Notes: a model not told the origin generated them from the letters alone. Counted from the stretch's first letter, positions 45,593 to 57,466 are shown. The stretch is 64,000 nt of DNA from VXYL01 sp965199945 (GCA_965199945.1 OZ241354.1:2232001-2296000), one strand, 5' to 3'. Numbers and translations are program-made.

Positions 45593-47299
45593 ATGCCAAA
45601 ACGCCTTCCAGCCGAATATTCCATCGCCAGCATGGCGCAGCTGGCCGACGCTCTGGCGGCGGACCATGCGGCCGGGAAACACGTTGCGCGGGAGCGGGTC
45701 GATGCCGCCTTGGGCGCGCCTTCCGGTGCTGTCGCCACGCCCCTCGGCCAGGAGGATGCGCGGCAAGTCGTTGCCTTGGAGCACGGCTTCGCCAGTTGGC
45801 GGCAGCTCGTCGTTTTCGTTGCCCGTCCCGAGGGCGGGGACTTCCTGCGCTGCGCCTGCATCAACTACAACACCTCCGACCGGGCGGAGAACTACCGGCG
45901 CGCCGGGGAGATGCTGGCGGCGGACGCCAGCCTCGGCAGCCGCGACATCTGGCATGCGTCGTGCGCGGGCAACGCGGGCGCGGTTGCCGACTTCCTCGCC
46001 GCCGATCCCGACCTTGTCGACCGGCGCGGCGGCTATTTCGATTGGCCGCCGCTGCTCTACGCCTGCTACTCGCGCATCAACGCGCCGGGCATGTCCACGC
46101 TGGCCGTCGCCGAGCGTCTGCTGGAAGGCGGCGCCGATCCCAATGCCCATTACATGTGGGGCGGGCAGTACCGCTTCACGGCGCTCACCGGCGCCTTCGG
46201 CGAGGGCGAGATGGGGCCGGTGAACCAGCCCCCGCATCCGCAGCGGGATGCGCTGGCGCGGCGGCTGCTGGATGCCGGCGCGAGCTGCAACGACGGCCAG
46301 GCGCTCTACAACACCATGTTCACGCCGGGCAGCGACTGCCTTGAACTGCTCCTCGAACACGGTCTGGGGGCCGAGCACCGCAACAACTGGCTGCTCGAAG
46401 AAAGCGACGAACTGATCGCCAACGACGATCAGACCCTCGGCTACCAATTGGAGTGGGCGGCGCGCAATCACCACGTCGAACGCGCCAGGCTGCTCGTGGA
46501 CAATGGCGCGCAGGCCGACCGCAGCGTGGACGGCCGCACGCTGTACGAATGGGCGTGGCTCACCGGGCATCCCGACTTGGCGAGGTATCTGGCCGACCAC
46601 GGCGCCAAGGCGGTGCGCTTGAGCGACGAGCAGCGCTTCGGCGGCTGCTGCATGAGCGGCGATGGCGACGCGGCCCGCGCCATGCTCGGCGCCCAGCCCG
46701 GCATCGTCGAGCGAACGCAGGCCGCCATGCCGGACTTGCTGCCCGATGCCGCCGCCGGCAATCGGCTGGATGCGGTGCGCACGATGCTGGACTTGGGCTT
46801 CGACCCCGCTCTGCCGGACCGAACGGCGCTGCATCAAGCCGCCTTCCACGGCCACTTGGACATGGCGAAGCTGCTGCTCGAGAAGGGCTCGGACTTGAGC
46901 CTGCGCGACGCCTCGTTCGCGGCGACGCCCATGCAGTGGGCAGTCACCGCTGGCAATGGCGAGCTGGCGTCCTTCTTCGCCACGCAGGACATCGGCATCT
47001 TCGATGCGACGCTGTGCGAGAACGAAGACCGCCTCGCGGCACTGCTCGACGCCGACCCGACGCTGCTCGAAACCACCATCGGGCGGCAGCGCCAGGGCGA
47101 CGCCCACGCCGAGGACTGGCAAACGCCGCTGGCCTTCGCCGCCACGCGCAACCGCGCCAAGGCGGTGGCGTTTCTGCTGCGACGCGGCGCGCGCGTGGAC
47201 GTCCGCAACGGCGACGGCCAATCGCTGCTCGACGTGGCGCGTGGGAGCGCGAGCGCCGAAGTGGTCGCACTGCTGCAAGGACACTCGCCGGCGGAGTAA
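45593..47299 (+). CDS. Ankyrin-repeat protein
   Basis: A 568-aa protein, cytoplasmic by the lack of a signal. At least six ankyrin-type helices are visible: DIWHASCAGNAGAVADFLAA near 115, LAVAERLLEGGADPNAHY, LEWAARNHHVERARLLVDNG, LHQAAFHGHLDMAKLLLEKG near 410, MQWAVTAGNGELASFFAT and LAFAATRNRAKAVAFLLRRG. The N-terminal 90 residues resemble no repeat. AGGGAG lies just before the ATG. A second, smaller ankyrin protein is encoded at 52088. Targets are unknown; ankyrin proteins are frequent in host-associated bacteria. Confidence 0.8.
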   Translation: MPKRLPAEYSIASMAQLADALAADHAAGKHVARERVDAALGAPSGAVATPLGQEDARQVVALEHGFASWRQLVVFVARPEGGDFLRCACINYNTSDRAENYRRAGEMLAADASLGSRDIWHASCAGNAGAVADFLAADPDLVDRRGGYFDWPPLLYACYSRINAPGMSTLAVAERLLEGGADPNAHYMWGGQYRFTALTGAFGEGEMGPVNQPPHPQRDALARRLLDAGASCNDGQALYNTMFTPGSDCLELLLEHGLGAEHRNNWLLEESDELIANDDQTLGYQLEWAARNHHVERARLLVDNGAQADRSVDGRTLYEWAWLTGHPDLARYLADHGAKAVRLSDEQRFGGCCMSGDGDAARAMLGAQPGIVERTQAAMPDLLPDAAAGNRLDAVRTMLDLGFDPALPDRTALHQAAFHGHLDMAKLLLEKGSDLSLRDASFAATPMQWAVTAGNGELASFFATQDIGIFDATLCENEDRLAALLDADPTLLETTIGRQRQGDAHAEDWQTPLAFAATRNRAKAVAFLLRRGARVDVRNGDGQSLLDVARGSASAEVVALLQGHSPAE

Positions 47300-47385
47300 A
47301 GGCAGCCGCTCGCCGAACGTCCTTGAAAGGCGAGTCGGCGCTCTTGGGAACTGCCTTCGGCGGCCTGGTCGGCCCGCGCAACGTC

Positions 47386-47414
47386 TTGTTGAAGACCGGC
47401 GACTCAAGTAAAGT
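47386..47414 (+). promoter_or_regulatory. Sigma70-type promoter candidate for hppA
   Basis: TTGTTG at 47386-47391, a 17-bp spacer and TAAAGT at 47409-47414. The hppA ATG lies 80 bp downstream. Confidence 0.5.
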
Positions 47415-47494
47415 GCGGCGCCTTTCCGGTGCCGGGGTCTCGGGCGCGACGCGTGTCGCCTGCGCCGGCGCGACAATCGGGGGAACAGCGCTTG

Positions 47495-49527
<2,033 letters not shown>

Positions 49528-49531
<4 letters not shown>

Positions 49532-51024
49532 CGGCTGAGGACGATGCCCACGCGGTTGGGCTCGTCCTCGCCGGAGCGCTTGGGAAACTCGATCAGCAGA
49601 TCGTCGCGCCCGTCGCCGTTGAGGTCCGCCACTTCGACGTTGTCGGGGCCGACCTTGCGGTCCGGTAGATCCACGGCGACCTCCAAGGGCCGTTCCGCGA
49701 ACAGCGCATCGTCGCCGGTGCCGGGATAGACGTCGATGCGCGTCTCGTCGTAGTACACGACCAGGTCGACGATGCCGTCGCCGGTCAAGTCGCCGAGTTC
49801 CACCCAGTTGCCGGCAAGCATGTCGCCGCTGGCCAGGCTGAAGCGGATCTTCACCGGCCGGGTGACGTTCGGCTGCTCGGGATAGCCGCCTTCGCGCATG
49901 ACGTAGAAGTCCAGGTCGAAACGCAAGGCGCCGGTCAGCAGAAAGCGGATCAGCATGCCGATGCCGATGTCGAAGGAGCCCATGCCGAAATCCGTCTTGC
50001 CATCGTTGTCCATGTCCATGGCGTCGAAAGGGGCTTGCACGCTTTCCGACACGATGGCCGTGTCCGGCTCGCGCGGGAAGGTCGTGGCGCCGGCGGCGCG
50101 ACGACCGAAGTAGAAGTCGTAGCGGGTGGTCTGGTCGAACAGCCCCTCGACCGTTGCCCTGGTGGCCGCGATGTCCGCCACGCCATCGCCGTTGAAGTCC
50201 TCCAGCGCGTAGAGCATGGTGACCGGATCGTCGTCGCCGAAGCCGAACGACACGGTGATGTCGTCGCTGTCGAAAGCGACGGGCGAGGGCGCCACGATCG
50301 GCTTCGCATGAAAGCCGCCGGCGTCCTTGCCGCGATGGACGACAAACCGCGTCTCGTCCCAAACGGCAAGGTCGCCAAGGCCGTCGCCGTCGTAGTCCAG
50401 CGTGTAGAGGCTTCGCGGCCGATAGCTGGCGGCTTCGAAGGTGGTCCTGGCGGTGGCGGCGATGGGCAGGGCCGTGCCCTCGCTCAAGGTGCCGTCCGGG
50501 CGCTGCAGCCACAGCCGGTAGCCGTCGAAGTTCGGCACGGCGATGTCCTCGCGCCCGTCGCCGTTGACGTCGCGGCCAATGTCGACGTGCGGCACCGTGC
50601 GGGTCGGCACGTTGTAGAGCGATGGCGCAGCGGCCAGCGGCTTGCGCGCGCCGTCGCCGAAATCCAGCCAATCGACGCTGCCGCGCCGGTAGAGCAGCAG
50701 CCGATCCCGCCCGGCAAGCCGGACGGTGTCCGCGAAGAGCACCTCGGCGGCCACTTCAGCCTCGTGGACCTGCTGCCAGGCGCCCGGCGACAATAGGGAA
50801 TACACCGCCAGACGGCGCTCGTCGTCGCTGCGCCCGAAGACGACGATCTCGTCGGCGTGACCATCCTCCAGCAGTTTGCCGTGCAGCACGACCTGCGCTG
50901 TGCCGTCGCCGACGTCCAGCACGAAGCTATCGAATGCCGGCGCTGTGGCGGCGGTGACAGCTAGCGCGCACGACGTCGCGCCAGCGGCCAGAAACGGCCA
51001 AGCTGTTCGTTGCACTCTCGTCAC
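49528..51024 (-). CDS. Exported FG-GAP/VCBS repeat protein
   Basis: A 498-aa product starting at GTG 51024 with a signal peptide (TAWPFLAAGATSCALAVTAA). The rest carries calcium-binding blades of the FG-GAP type: DIGRDVNGDGREDIAVPNFDG, LDYDGDGLGDLAVWD, LEDFNGDGVADIAATR, MDMDNDGKTDFGMG, LGDLTGDGIVDLVVY and ADLNGDGRDDLLIEF. The repeats probably fold as a seven-bladed propeller in the periplasm or outside. Binding partner unknown. Confidence 0.8.
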
Positions 51025-51169
51025 GCTTGGCCCCGCTGCCCTTGCCGCTTCGCGTCGCTATTCCGACATGCCCGGCGGCTTCGAGTTCACCGCCGCGACC
51101 CCGCGGCCCTGCCCACGTTGCAGCGCCAAGAGCGTATTCTTCGCTCGTCGAGCCACTGCGGAGACCGCC

Positions 51170-52057
51170 ATGTCGGACTACAACACGCTGATCCTGGAGC
51201 GCCTAGGCACCGAGGAACGCCTGGCGCGCATTACCCTCAACCGCCCGGAGAAGATGAACGCCCTCACCGGCGAGCTGTTCACCGAACTCAACGACTGCCT
51301 GCACGATCTGGAGGCCGATCAACGCTGTCGCGTCATCATCCTGCGCGGCGCCGGGCGCTGCTTCAGCGCTGGCTACGACTTGACGCCGGGCCGCGAGCGG
51401 CGGCCAGGGGAGCGGCGCTACCAGACGGTGGACGACAAGAACCGCACCTTGATGATGAACGTGCGCACGTCCATGCAGCAGATCACCGACGTGCAGATGT
51501 ACTTGTGGAACATGGCCAAGATCACCATCGCCCAGCTGCATGGCTACGCCTTGGCCGGCGGCTGCGAGCTGGCCATGATGACGGACTTGGTGGTGGCTGC
51601 CGAAGACACCAAGATCGGCCATCCCGGCTTGCGCGGCCTCGGCACGGCGCGCAACGGCAACATCTGGCCGCTGGTGATGAGCATGCGCAAGGCCAAGGAG
51701 TACTACTACACCGGCGACAGCATGACCGGTGCCGAAGCCGCCGAAGTGGAGATGATCAACTACGCTTGGCCGAAGGACGAACTCGACGCCAACACCATCG
51801 CCTTCGCCGAACGCATCGCCAACGGCTCCGCCGACCACCTGGCGGTCCTCAAGCTCACCATGAACCGCTTCTACGAGAACATGGGCATCTACTCCTCGGT
51901 GCGCAGCGCCACTGAACAGGACGCCCTCGCGCAGATGACGGAATGGACCTACCGCTTCGGCGAATCCATCCGCGAAGGCGGCCTCAAGCACGCCTTCCAG
52001 AGCCGCGACGAACCCTACCTGGGCAACGAGGGCTTCCGCGGCAAGGACGCGGACTAG
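51170..52057 (+). CDS. Enoyl-CoA hydratase/isomerase family protein
   Basis: A 295-aa crotonase-fold protein. LARITLNRPEKMNALTGELF, RVIILRGAGRCFSAGYDLTPG (first oxyanion loop) and IAQLHGYALAGGCELAMMTDLVVA (second oxyanion loop, GG) are present. The residues that act as catalytic Glu in hydratases are not obvious in GLRGLGTARN, so it may be an isomerase or another crotonase-type enzyme. GGAG lies 8 nt before the ATG. The gene stands alone. Confidence 0.85.
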   Translation: MSDYNTLILERLGTEERLARITLNRPEKMNALTGELFTELNDCLHDLEADQRCRVIILRGAGRCFSAGYDLTPGRERRPGERRYQTVDDKNRTLMMNVRTSMQQITDVQMYLWNMAKITIAQLHGYALAGGCELAMMTDLVVAAEDTKIGHPGLRGLGTARNGNIWPLVMSMRKAKEYYYTGDSMTGAEAAEVEMINYAWPKDELDANTIAFAERIANGSADHLAVLKLTMNRFYENMGIYSSVRSATEQDALAQMTEWTYRFGESIREGGLKHAFQSRDEPYLGNEGFRGKDAD

Positions 52058-52087
52058 CATCTTCGCTTCGCTCGCGGGGTCCCCCAG

Positions 52088-53194
52088 GTGTCCCTGCTCA
52101 CCGGCAAGACCAGCGACTTTCTGAAGATCGGCGTCGCCGCGGCCGGCCGGGGCGATTTGGATGTCTTGCGCGGCGTGCTGCGCGAGAAGCCGGAGTGGGT
52201 GCGGCGGGTGGGGTCGCATGGGCGCACGATGCTCTGGGAGGCGGCTTGGCGGGGGCAGTTGGAGGCGGCGGTGCTGCTGCTCGACCAGGGGGCGGACGTC
52301 GACGCCTGCGGCTGCTATTTCACGCCGCTTCTGGTGGAGGTCTCGCCCTACTGCGCGGCGCGGTTCAAGAAGCGCGATGCGCTCGCCGCGCTTCTGCTCG
52401 AACGTGGCGCTACGAAGGATTTCTTCAGCCGCGTCTTCCTCGGCGAGACGGATGCGGTGCGGCAGCGCTTGCGCGACGATCCGCGGCTCGCCACGCAGGA
52501 GAAGCCCCAGCACGATCCGAACGTGTGCGCCACGGCGCTGCACTACGCCGTGAGCCCGGGGCATGGCGCGCTGGTGGAGATGCTGCTCGAGCAGGGCGCC
52601 GATCCGCGGCCGTACGGCGAGTGGCTGATCAGGTTCTGCATCTGGCGGAACAGGTCGGACATTCTGGAGACGCTGCTGGACGCCGGCGTTGATGCCGCCA
52701 GCGCCGAACCGCCGCGCGCCGGCGTTGCCGATCCGCGCATCGTCGAGGTGCTCGAACGCCACGGCATGGCCGTCGATCCAGACCGCGCCGAAGGCGGCTG
52801 GCCGCCGCTCGTCTTCCACTGCCGGGGCGACCGTGGCGGCGATGTGCAGCGCGTGCGGCGGCTGCTCGACGCCGGCGCCGACGTGAACGTGCGCAACCAC
52901 AAGGCGCAGACGGCCCTGCACTGCGCCGCCAAGGCCGGCTTCGTGGACATCGCGGCGCTGCTCGTCGAACGCGGCGCGGAGGTGGATGCCGAGGACCGCG
53001 ACGGCGCCACGCCGCTCGCCACGGCATTGCGTTCGAGGATCAAGGACGAACGAAAGCTGCTCGACGTGGCGGCGCTGCTCTTGCGCTGTGGCGCGGACCC
53101 GCTGCGGTGCGACCGCAAGGGGCGCTCGCCGTGCGACATCGCCGCCCGCAAGCGCAATGCCCGCGCTTGGCTCGCCTGCCTGGAGGCCGGCTGA
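52088..53194 (+). CDS. Ankyrin-repeat protein
   Basis: A 368-aa protein from GTG 52088. Ankyrin units include GRTMLWEAAWRGQLEAAVLLLDQG near residue 45, CATALHYAVSPGHGALVEML, VRRLLDAGADVNVRNHKAQT, ALHCAAKAGFVDIAALLVER near 280 and DVAALLLRCGADPLRCD. No signal peptide is seen. It starts 30 bp after the enoyl-CoA hydratase gene. With the 568-aa ankyrin protein at 45593 it is one of two in this 8-kb stretch, but the two are not close copies. Confidence 0.8.
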   Translation: MSLLTGKTSDFLKIGVAAAGRGDLDVLRGVLREKPEWVRRVGSHGRTMLWEAAWRGQLEAAVLLLDQGADVDACGCYFTPLLVEVSPYCAARFKKRDALAALLLERGATKDFFSRVFLGETDAVRQRLRDDPRLATQEKPQHDPNVCATALHYAVSPGHGALVEMLLEQGADPRPYGEWLIRFCIWRNRSDILETLLDAGVDAASAEPPRAGVADPRIVEVLERHGMAVDPDRAEGGWPPLVFHCRGDRGGDVQRVRRLLDAGADVNVRNHKAQTALHCAAKAGFVDIAALLVERGAEVDAEDRDGATPLATALRSRIKDERKLLDVAALLLRCGADPLRCDRKGRSPCDIAARKRNARAWLACLEAG

Positions 53195-53239
53195 CGGACA
53201 TCTCGGGGCCTCGCGCGGCTTGCGCGAATCTCAAGTTGC

Positions 53240-53245
53240 TATAGT
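53240..53245 (+). promoter_or_regulatory. Extended -10 box of ccmF, 6 nt from start codon
   Basis: TATAGT preceded by TGC forms an extended -10 (TGNTATAGT). The ccmF ATG is 6 nt downstream with no ribosome binding site. Confidence 0.45.
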
Positions 53246-53251
53246 CGCGCG

Positions 53252-55291
53252 ATGGTCGTCGAGCTTGGCCACTTCGCAACGATCGCGGCGCTGGTTCTGG
53301 CCTTGGCGCTTGGCCTTCTGGGGCAGTGGAGCGCCACGCACGGCGCTTGGCGCAACGCGGTCACCGCCCTCGCGTCGGCGCAGTTCGCCTGCCTTTGCCT
53401 CGGCTTCACCGCCCTTCTCCATGCCTTCGTGGGCAACGATTTCTCGGTGGCCTACGTTGCCGGCAATTCCAGCAGGGCGCTGCCCTGGCACTTCCGGCTG
53501 AGCGCGGCCTGGGGCGGCCACGAGGGGTCGTTTCTGCTTTGGACGCTGGTGCTCGCCGGCTGGACCTGGGCGGCGAGCCTCGGCACGCGCCGCCTGCCGG
53601 ACGACGTTCGCAGTCGGCTGCTCGGCGTGCTCGGCTTGCTGAACTTCGGCTTCCTGCTGTTCCTGCTCGCCACGAGCAGCCCGTTCGAGCGCCTCGTGGG
53701 CGCCCCGGCCGACGGCGCCGACCTCAATCCGCTCTTGCAGGATCGCGGCCTCTTGGTGCATCCGCCCATCCTCTACCTGGGCTACGTCGGCTTCGCGGTG
53801 CCGTTCGCATTCGCCGTGGCCGGTCTGCAGAGCCGCCGCCTGGACGCCGCGTGGGCGCGCTGGACGCGACGCTGGGCGAACGTCGCCTGGGCCTTGCTCA
53901 CGGTCGGCATCGCGCTGGGCAGCTGGTGGGCCTACTACGAACTCGGCTGGGGCGGCTGGTGGTTCTGGGATCCGGTGGAGAACGCATCCTTCATGCCTTG
54001 GCTGGCTGGCACGGCGCTGGTGCATTCCCTCGCCGTCGCCGAGAAGCGCGGCGCGTTCAAGAGCTGGACGGTCTTCCTCGCCATCGCGGCGTTTTCGCTG
54101 TCGCTGTTCGGCCTGTTCATCGTCCGCTCCGGCGTCATCACGTCCGTGCATGCCTTCGCGTCGGACCCGGAGCGCGGCCTGTTCATCCTCTGGCTGCTGG
54201 TGCTGGCAATCGGCGGGGCGCTCGCGCTGTACGGATTCCGGGCGCCGACGGCGCGCGGCAGGGCCCGCCACCACGGGGCTTCCCGGGAGCTCATGCTGCT
54301 GGCGAACAACCTGCTGCTCGTGCTGGCCCTCGCGGCGGTGCTGATCGGCACGCTCTATCCGCTCGTCTACGAGACGGCCACGGGGGAGAAGATTTCCGTC
54401 GGCCCGCCGTACTTCAACCGCGTATTCGTGCCGTTGGCGCTGGTGCTCGCGGGCTTCCTCGCGCTGGCGCCCGTGGCGCGCTGGAAGCACACGCCGCTGC
54501 GGCTGTTCAAGAACGCCGGCCTGCTGGGGCTCGCCGCGCTCGGTCTCGGCATCGTCGCGCCGCTCGTCGTCGCCGGGGCGTTCAAGCTCGGCGCGGCGCT
54601 GGCCATTGCCTTCGGCCTGTGGGTGGTGGCGAGCCACGCCGTGGATTTTCGACGGCGCCGCGCAACCTTGGCGCGCGGCTACGTCGGCATGACGGTCGCC
54701 CACCTGGGCTTCGCTGTCGCTTTGGCGGGCATCGGCGTCACCAGCGAGTTTTCCCGCGAAATGGACGTGCGCATGGCGCCGGGAGATCGAGTGGAACTCG
54801 ACGGCGTGGTCTGGCAGTTCACGGCGCTCAGCCAGGTGCAGGGGCCGAACTACGTCGCCGACCGGGGCGAGTTCCTAGCCGATGGCGAGCAATTGGTGGC
54901 AGAGAAGCGGCGCTATGCATCGAGCGGCCAGGTGATGACTGAAGCGGGCATTGCCGCCGGCTTCTGGCGAGACCGCTTCGTCGCCCTGGGCGAGCCCCTT
55001 GCCGACGGTTCCTGGGGCGTGCGCATCAACCACAAGCCGCTGGTGCGCTGGGTGTGGCTGGGCGCGTTTCTGGCGGCGATTGGCGGCGTCTTGGCGGCGT
55101 TCGATCCGCGCTACCGCCGCCTCGCAGCGCCCTCGCATGGCCGCCTCGCCCAAACGCCGACCGCGGAGCCCTCAGCGGGGGGAGCGCGAGGGGGCCTGCC
55201 CCCTCGCATGAAGGAGCCCTCAGCCGGGGAGCGCGAGGGGTTTGCCCCTCGCATGAAAGAGCCCAGGATCGCCCAGCCTGGAATCGCCTAG
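53252..55291 (+). CDS. ccmF: Cytochrome c heme lyase CcmF
   Basis: CcmF joins heme to apocytochrome c in the periplasm. The 679-aa polytopic protein has the WWD heme-handling domain (GWGGWWFWDPVENASFMPWL near residue 240), with conserved His in LVHPPILYLGYVGF and in WGGHEGSFLLW. The last 40 residues are not CcmF sequence: two copies of the 45-bp palindromic repeat are read as EPSAGGARGGLPPRMK and EPSAGEREGFAPRMK. ccmG follows 4 bp after the stop. ccmABCDE are not in the window. Confidence 0.93.
   Translation: MVVELGHFATIAALVLALALGLLGQWSATHGAWRNAVTALASAQFACLCLGFTALLHAFVGNDFSVAYVAGNSSRALPWHFRLSAAWGGHEGSFLLWTLVLAGWTWAASLGTRRLPDDVRSRLLGVLGLLNFGFLLFLLATSSPFERLVGAPADGADLNPLLQDRGLLVHPPILYLGYVGFAVPFAFAVAGLQSRRLDAAWARWTRRWANVAWALLTVGIALGSWWAYYELGWGGWWFWDPVENASFMPWLAGTALVHSLAVAEKRGAFKSWTVFLAIAAFSLSLFGLFIVRSGVITSVHAFASDPERGLFILWLLVLAIGGALALYGFRAPTARGRARHHGASRELMLLANNLLLVLALAAVLIGTLYPLVYETATGEKISVGPPYFNRVFVPLALVLAGFLALAPVARWKHTPLRLFKNAGLLGLAALGLGIVAPLVVAGAFKLGAALAIAFGLWVVASHAVDFRRRRATLARGYVGMTVAHLGFAVALAGIGVTSEFSREMDVRMAPGDRVELDGVVWQFTALSQVQGPNYVADRGEFLADGEQLVAEKRRYASSGQVMTEAGIAAGFWRDRFVALGEPLADGSWGVRINHKPLVRWVWLGAFLAAIGGVLAAFDPRYRRLAAPSHGRLAQTPTAEPSAGGARGGLPPRMKEPSAGEREGFAPRMKEPRIAQPGIA
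55166..55264. repeat. Two palindromic repeat units forming the C-terminus of CcmF
   Basis: Unit A spans 55166-55213 (48 bp) and unit B 55214-55258 (45 bp), with the start of a third to 55264. Same family as 23257-23391, here read in a different frame. Both units contain the inverted repeat CGAGGGG ... CCCCTCG. Confidence 0.88.
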
Positions 55292-55294
55292 CCA

Positions 55295-55828
55295 GTGGCC
55301 GCTCCACGGCGCTTCCTGCCGCTGCTCGTGTTCGCCGCGCTCGCGGTCGCGCTCTACTTCGGCTTCTCGCTGCGCGACCCGCACTTGCTGCCCTCGGCGC
55401 TGCTGGACAAGCCGTTCCCGAACTTCGACCTGCCGCTCTTGGGACGCGACGAGCGGGCGCAGCGCGAGCGCCTGCTTGGGCAGCCGCGCCTCGTCAACGT
55501 GTGGGCCACCTGGTGTCCGACGTGCCTCGCGGAACACGGCGAATTGCTGCGCATCCGCGCCGAGACCGGGCTGTCCATCGTTGGCGTCAACTACAAGGAC
55601 GATGTGCCCGAGGCCGTCGCATGGCTGCTGCGGCACGGCGACCCATACGATTTCAGCATCGTCGACTCGAGCGGCGATCTCGGCGTCGAGCTCGGCGTCT
55701 ACGGCGCGCCGGAGACCTTCCTCGTCGATGCCCAGGGCATCGTCCGCTACAAGCACGTCGGCGCGTTGACGACCGCCGTGTGGCGCGACGAACTGGTTCC
55801 CGCTCTGGCTGCGCTGGGGCGGCCATGA
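55295..55828 (+). CDS. ccmG: Thiol:disulfide interchange protein CcmG/DsbE
   Basis: CcmG is a membrane-anchored thioredoxin that reduces the apocytochrome heme-binding cysteines. The 177-aa product has an N-terminal anchor (FLPLLVFAALAVALYFG), then PNFDLPLLG and the active site VNVWATWCPTCLAEH near residue 75, with the cis-proline segment YGAPETFLVDAQGIVRYKHVG. It starts at GTG 55295, 4 bp after ccmF, and its stop overlaps the ccmH start. Confidence 0.93.
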   Translation: MAAPRRFLPLLVFAALAVALYFGFSLRDPHLLPSALLDKPFPNFDLPLLGRDERAQRERLLGQPRLVNVWATWCPTCLAEHGELLRIRAETGLSIVGVNYKDDVPEAVAWLLRHGDPYDFSIVDSSGDLGVELGVYGAPETFLVDAQGIVRYKHVGALTTAVWRDELVPALAALGRP

Positions 55829-56268
55829 GCCGCGCACTGGTCTGGTGCTGCGTCTTCGCCGCCGCGAGCGCCTGGGCCGCATCCGCCATTGACGCCTTCG
55901 ACTTCGCAGACCCTCAGGATGCCGCCCGCTACCAGCGCCTCGTCGCCGAGTTCCGCTGCCCCAAGTGCCTGAACGAATCGCTCGCCAGCTCCGGCGCGCC
56001 CATCGCCGCCGACCTGCGCCGCACGGTGCGCCGCCTGCTCGAAGCGGGCGAGTCGGACGACGCCATTCGCGCCTATCTGCGCCAGCGCTACGGCGACTTC
56101 GTGCTCTACGACCCGCCGCTGCGCCCCGCCACTTGGCTGCTCTGGTTCTCGCCGCTGCTGCTGCTTGCGGCGGTGGCGTTCGTGCTGTTCCGCGTGGCGC
56201 GGCAGCGAGCTGCCGTCGCCAGCGCCGAGGATCTCGAACGGGCGCGACGGCTGTTGGAGCGCGAGTGA
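55825..56268 (+). CDS. ccmH: Cytochrome c maturation protein CcmH (N-terminal type)
   Basis: CcmH keeps apocytochrome cysteines reduced. The 147-aa product has a signal peptide, the redox motif EFRCPKCLNESLASS near residue 42 and GDFVLYDPPLRPATWLLWFSP leading into a C-terminal transmembrane segment. ATG 55825 overlaps the ccmG stop (ATGA). Fits the short CcmH type, followed by a separate CcmI. Confidence 0.93.
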   Translation: MSRALVWCCVFAAASAWAASAIDAFDFADPQDAARYQRLVAEFRCPKCLNESLASSGAPIAADLRRTVRRLLEAGESDDAIRAYLRQRYGDFVLYDPPLRPATWLLWFSPLLLLAAVAFVLFRVARQRAAVASAEDLERARRLLERE

Positions 56269-57464
56269 CCGGCATTTGGCTTGGAGTCGCCGCTCTCGCG
56301 CTGCTGGCGGCTGCCTACGTCGTCGCCCGGGCGCACTGGCCGCGGCGTTCGCGGCCGGCGTTTCAGGATGCGCCGAACACGCAATCGCTGGCGCAGCGAC
56401 GTCGCGAGCTCGAAGCCGAAGCGCTGGCGCAAGGCTTGGGCGACGTGGAAGTCCAGGCCTTGGAAGAGGACCTCGCGCTCGATGCGCTGGACCAGTTGCC
56501 GCCCGAGGAGAGCGAGCCGCCGCCGAGCGACGGGACGCCCACGGGGAACGCGCCGCTCCTGCCGTCCATCGTCGCCGCTGCCGCCGCCGCTGCGCTCGCC
56601 GTTTCCCTGTACGCGCTGTGGGGCGAACCGCATGCGCCGACCCTCGCCAATGCAGCGCAGTTGATGGAGGCCGCGCGCGCCGGCGACGATGCGGCCTTGG
56701 AGCAGTTGCGGGCCGCCTTGGAAGCGCGCACTAGGCGCCAGCCGGGCGACCGCGACGGTTGGTTCCTGCTCGGCCATGTGCGCATGAACGACGGCGACTT
56801 CACAGGCGCTGCCAGCGCCTTCGCCACATTGCACGGCATCGCCGGCGCCAATCCGCAGGTGGACCTCGCATGGGCGCAGGCGAGCTACTTGGCGGACGGC
56901 GGCAGCATGTCCGCCGCGACCCGCGCCATCGTCGACCGGCTGCGCACGAGCGAGCCGAACCGTCCCGAGCTTCTAGAACTGCTGGCCATGGACGCCTTGC
57001 GCCGAGGCGATTTCCTTGCTGGAGCGCGCCACCTCGTGCGGGCGCTGGGGCAGCCGCTGCCAGCCTCGCGGCGCCGGGTGCTGGCCGAGACACTCGCCTT
57101 GGCGCGTACACGCCTCGACCCGGAACGACCGTTCGTGGAAGTGACCGTCGACGCCGCCTGGGAAGCAACCGAGCCGGCGCCGTGGCTGATGGTCTTCGCG
57201 CGGCCGCCGGAAGGCGCGATGCCGGTGGCCGCGCTGCGTCTACCCGCCGAGCACACCCAGACCGTCGTTCTCGACGACGCCACGACAATGGCCGACGGCG
57301 CTTCCCTCTCCGGCGCCGGCCCGCTGCGTGTTGTGGCGCGCCTGTCCCAGACCGGCGAAGCGACGGCGGCGGATGTCGAGGCTGCCGCCGAGGAGCTTGC
57401 GGACCCGGCAGCCCAGCCGCGCATTCACCTGCGCCTGGCCAACGCGACCAGCGCTGCACCCTAA
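56265..57464 (+). CDS. ccmI: Cytochrome c biogenesis protein CcmI (TPR)
   Basis: CcmI binds apocytochrome c and delivers it to the lyase. The 399-aa product starts at GTG 56265 overlapping the ccmH stop. It has two N-terminal membrane segments (residues about 2-20 and 100-118), with a cytoplasmic Arg/Glu-rich loop (QRRRELEAEAL) between them. A TPR-like region follows (DRDGWFLLGHVRMNDGDFTG, then AFATLHGIAG) and a C-terminal beta domain (VTVDAAWEATEPAPWLMVFA). It closes the ccmFGHI operon. Confidence 0.9.
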   Translation: MTGIWLGVAALALLAAAYVVARAHWPRRSRPAFQDAPNTQSLAQRRRELEAEALAQGLGDVEVQALEEDLALDALDQLPPEESEPPPSDGTPTGNAPLLPSIVAAAAAAALAVSLYALWGEPHAPTLANAAQLMEAARAGDDAALEQLRAALEARTRRQPGDRDGWFLLGHVRMNDGDFTGAASAFATLHGIAGANPQVDLAWAQASYLADGGSMSAATRAIVDRLRTSEPNRPELLELLAMDALRRGDFLAGARHLVRALGQPLPASRRRVLAETLALARTRLDPERPFVEVTVDAAWEATEPAPWLMVFARPPEGAMPVAALRLPAEHTQTVVLDDATTMADGASLSGAGPLRVVARLSQTGEATAADVEAAAEELADPAAQPRIHLRLANATSAAP

Positions 57465-57466
57465 AG

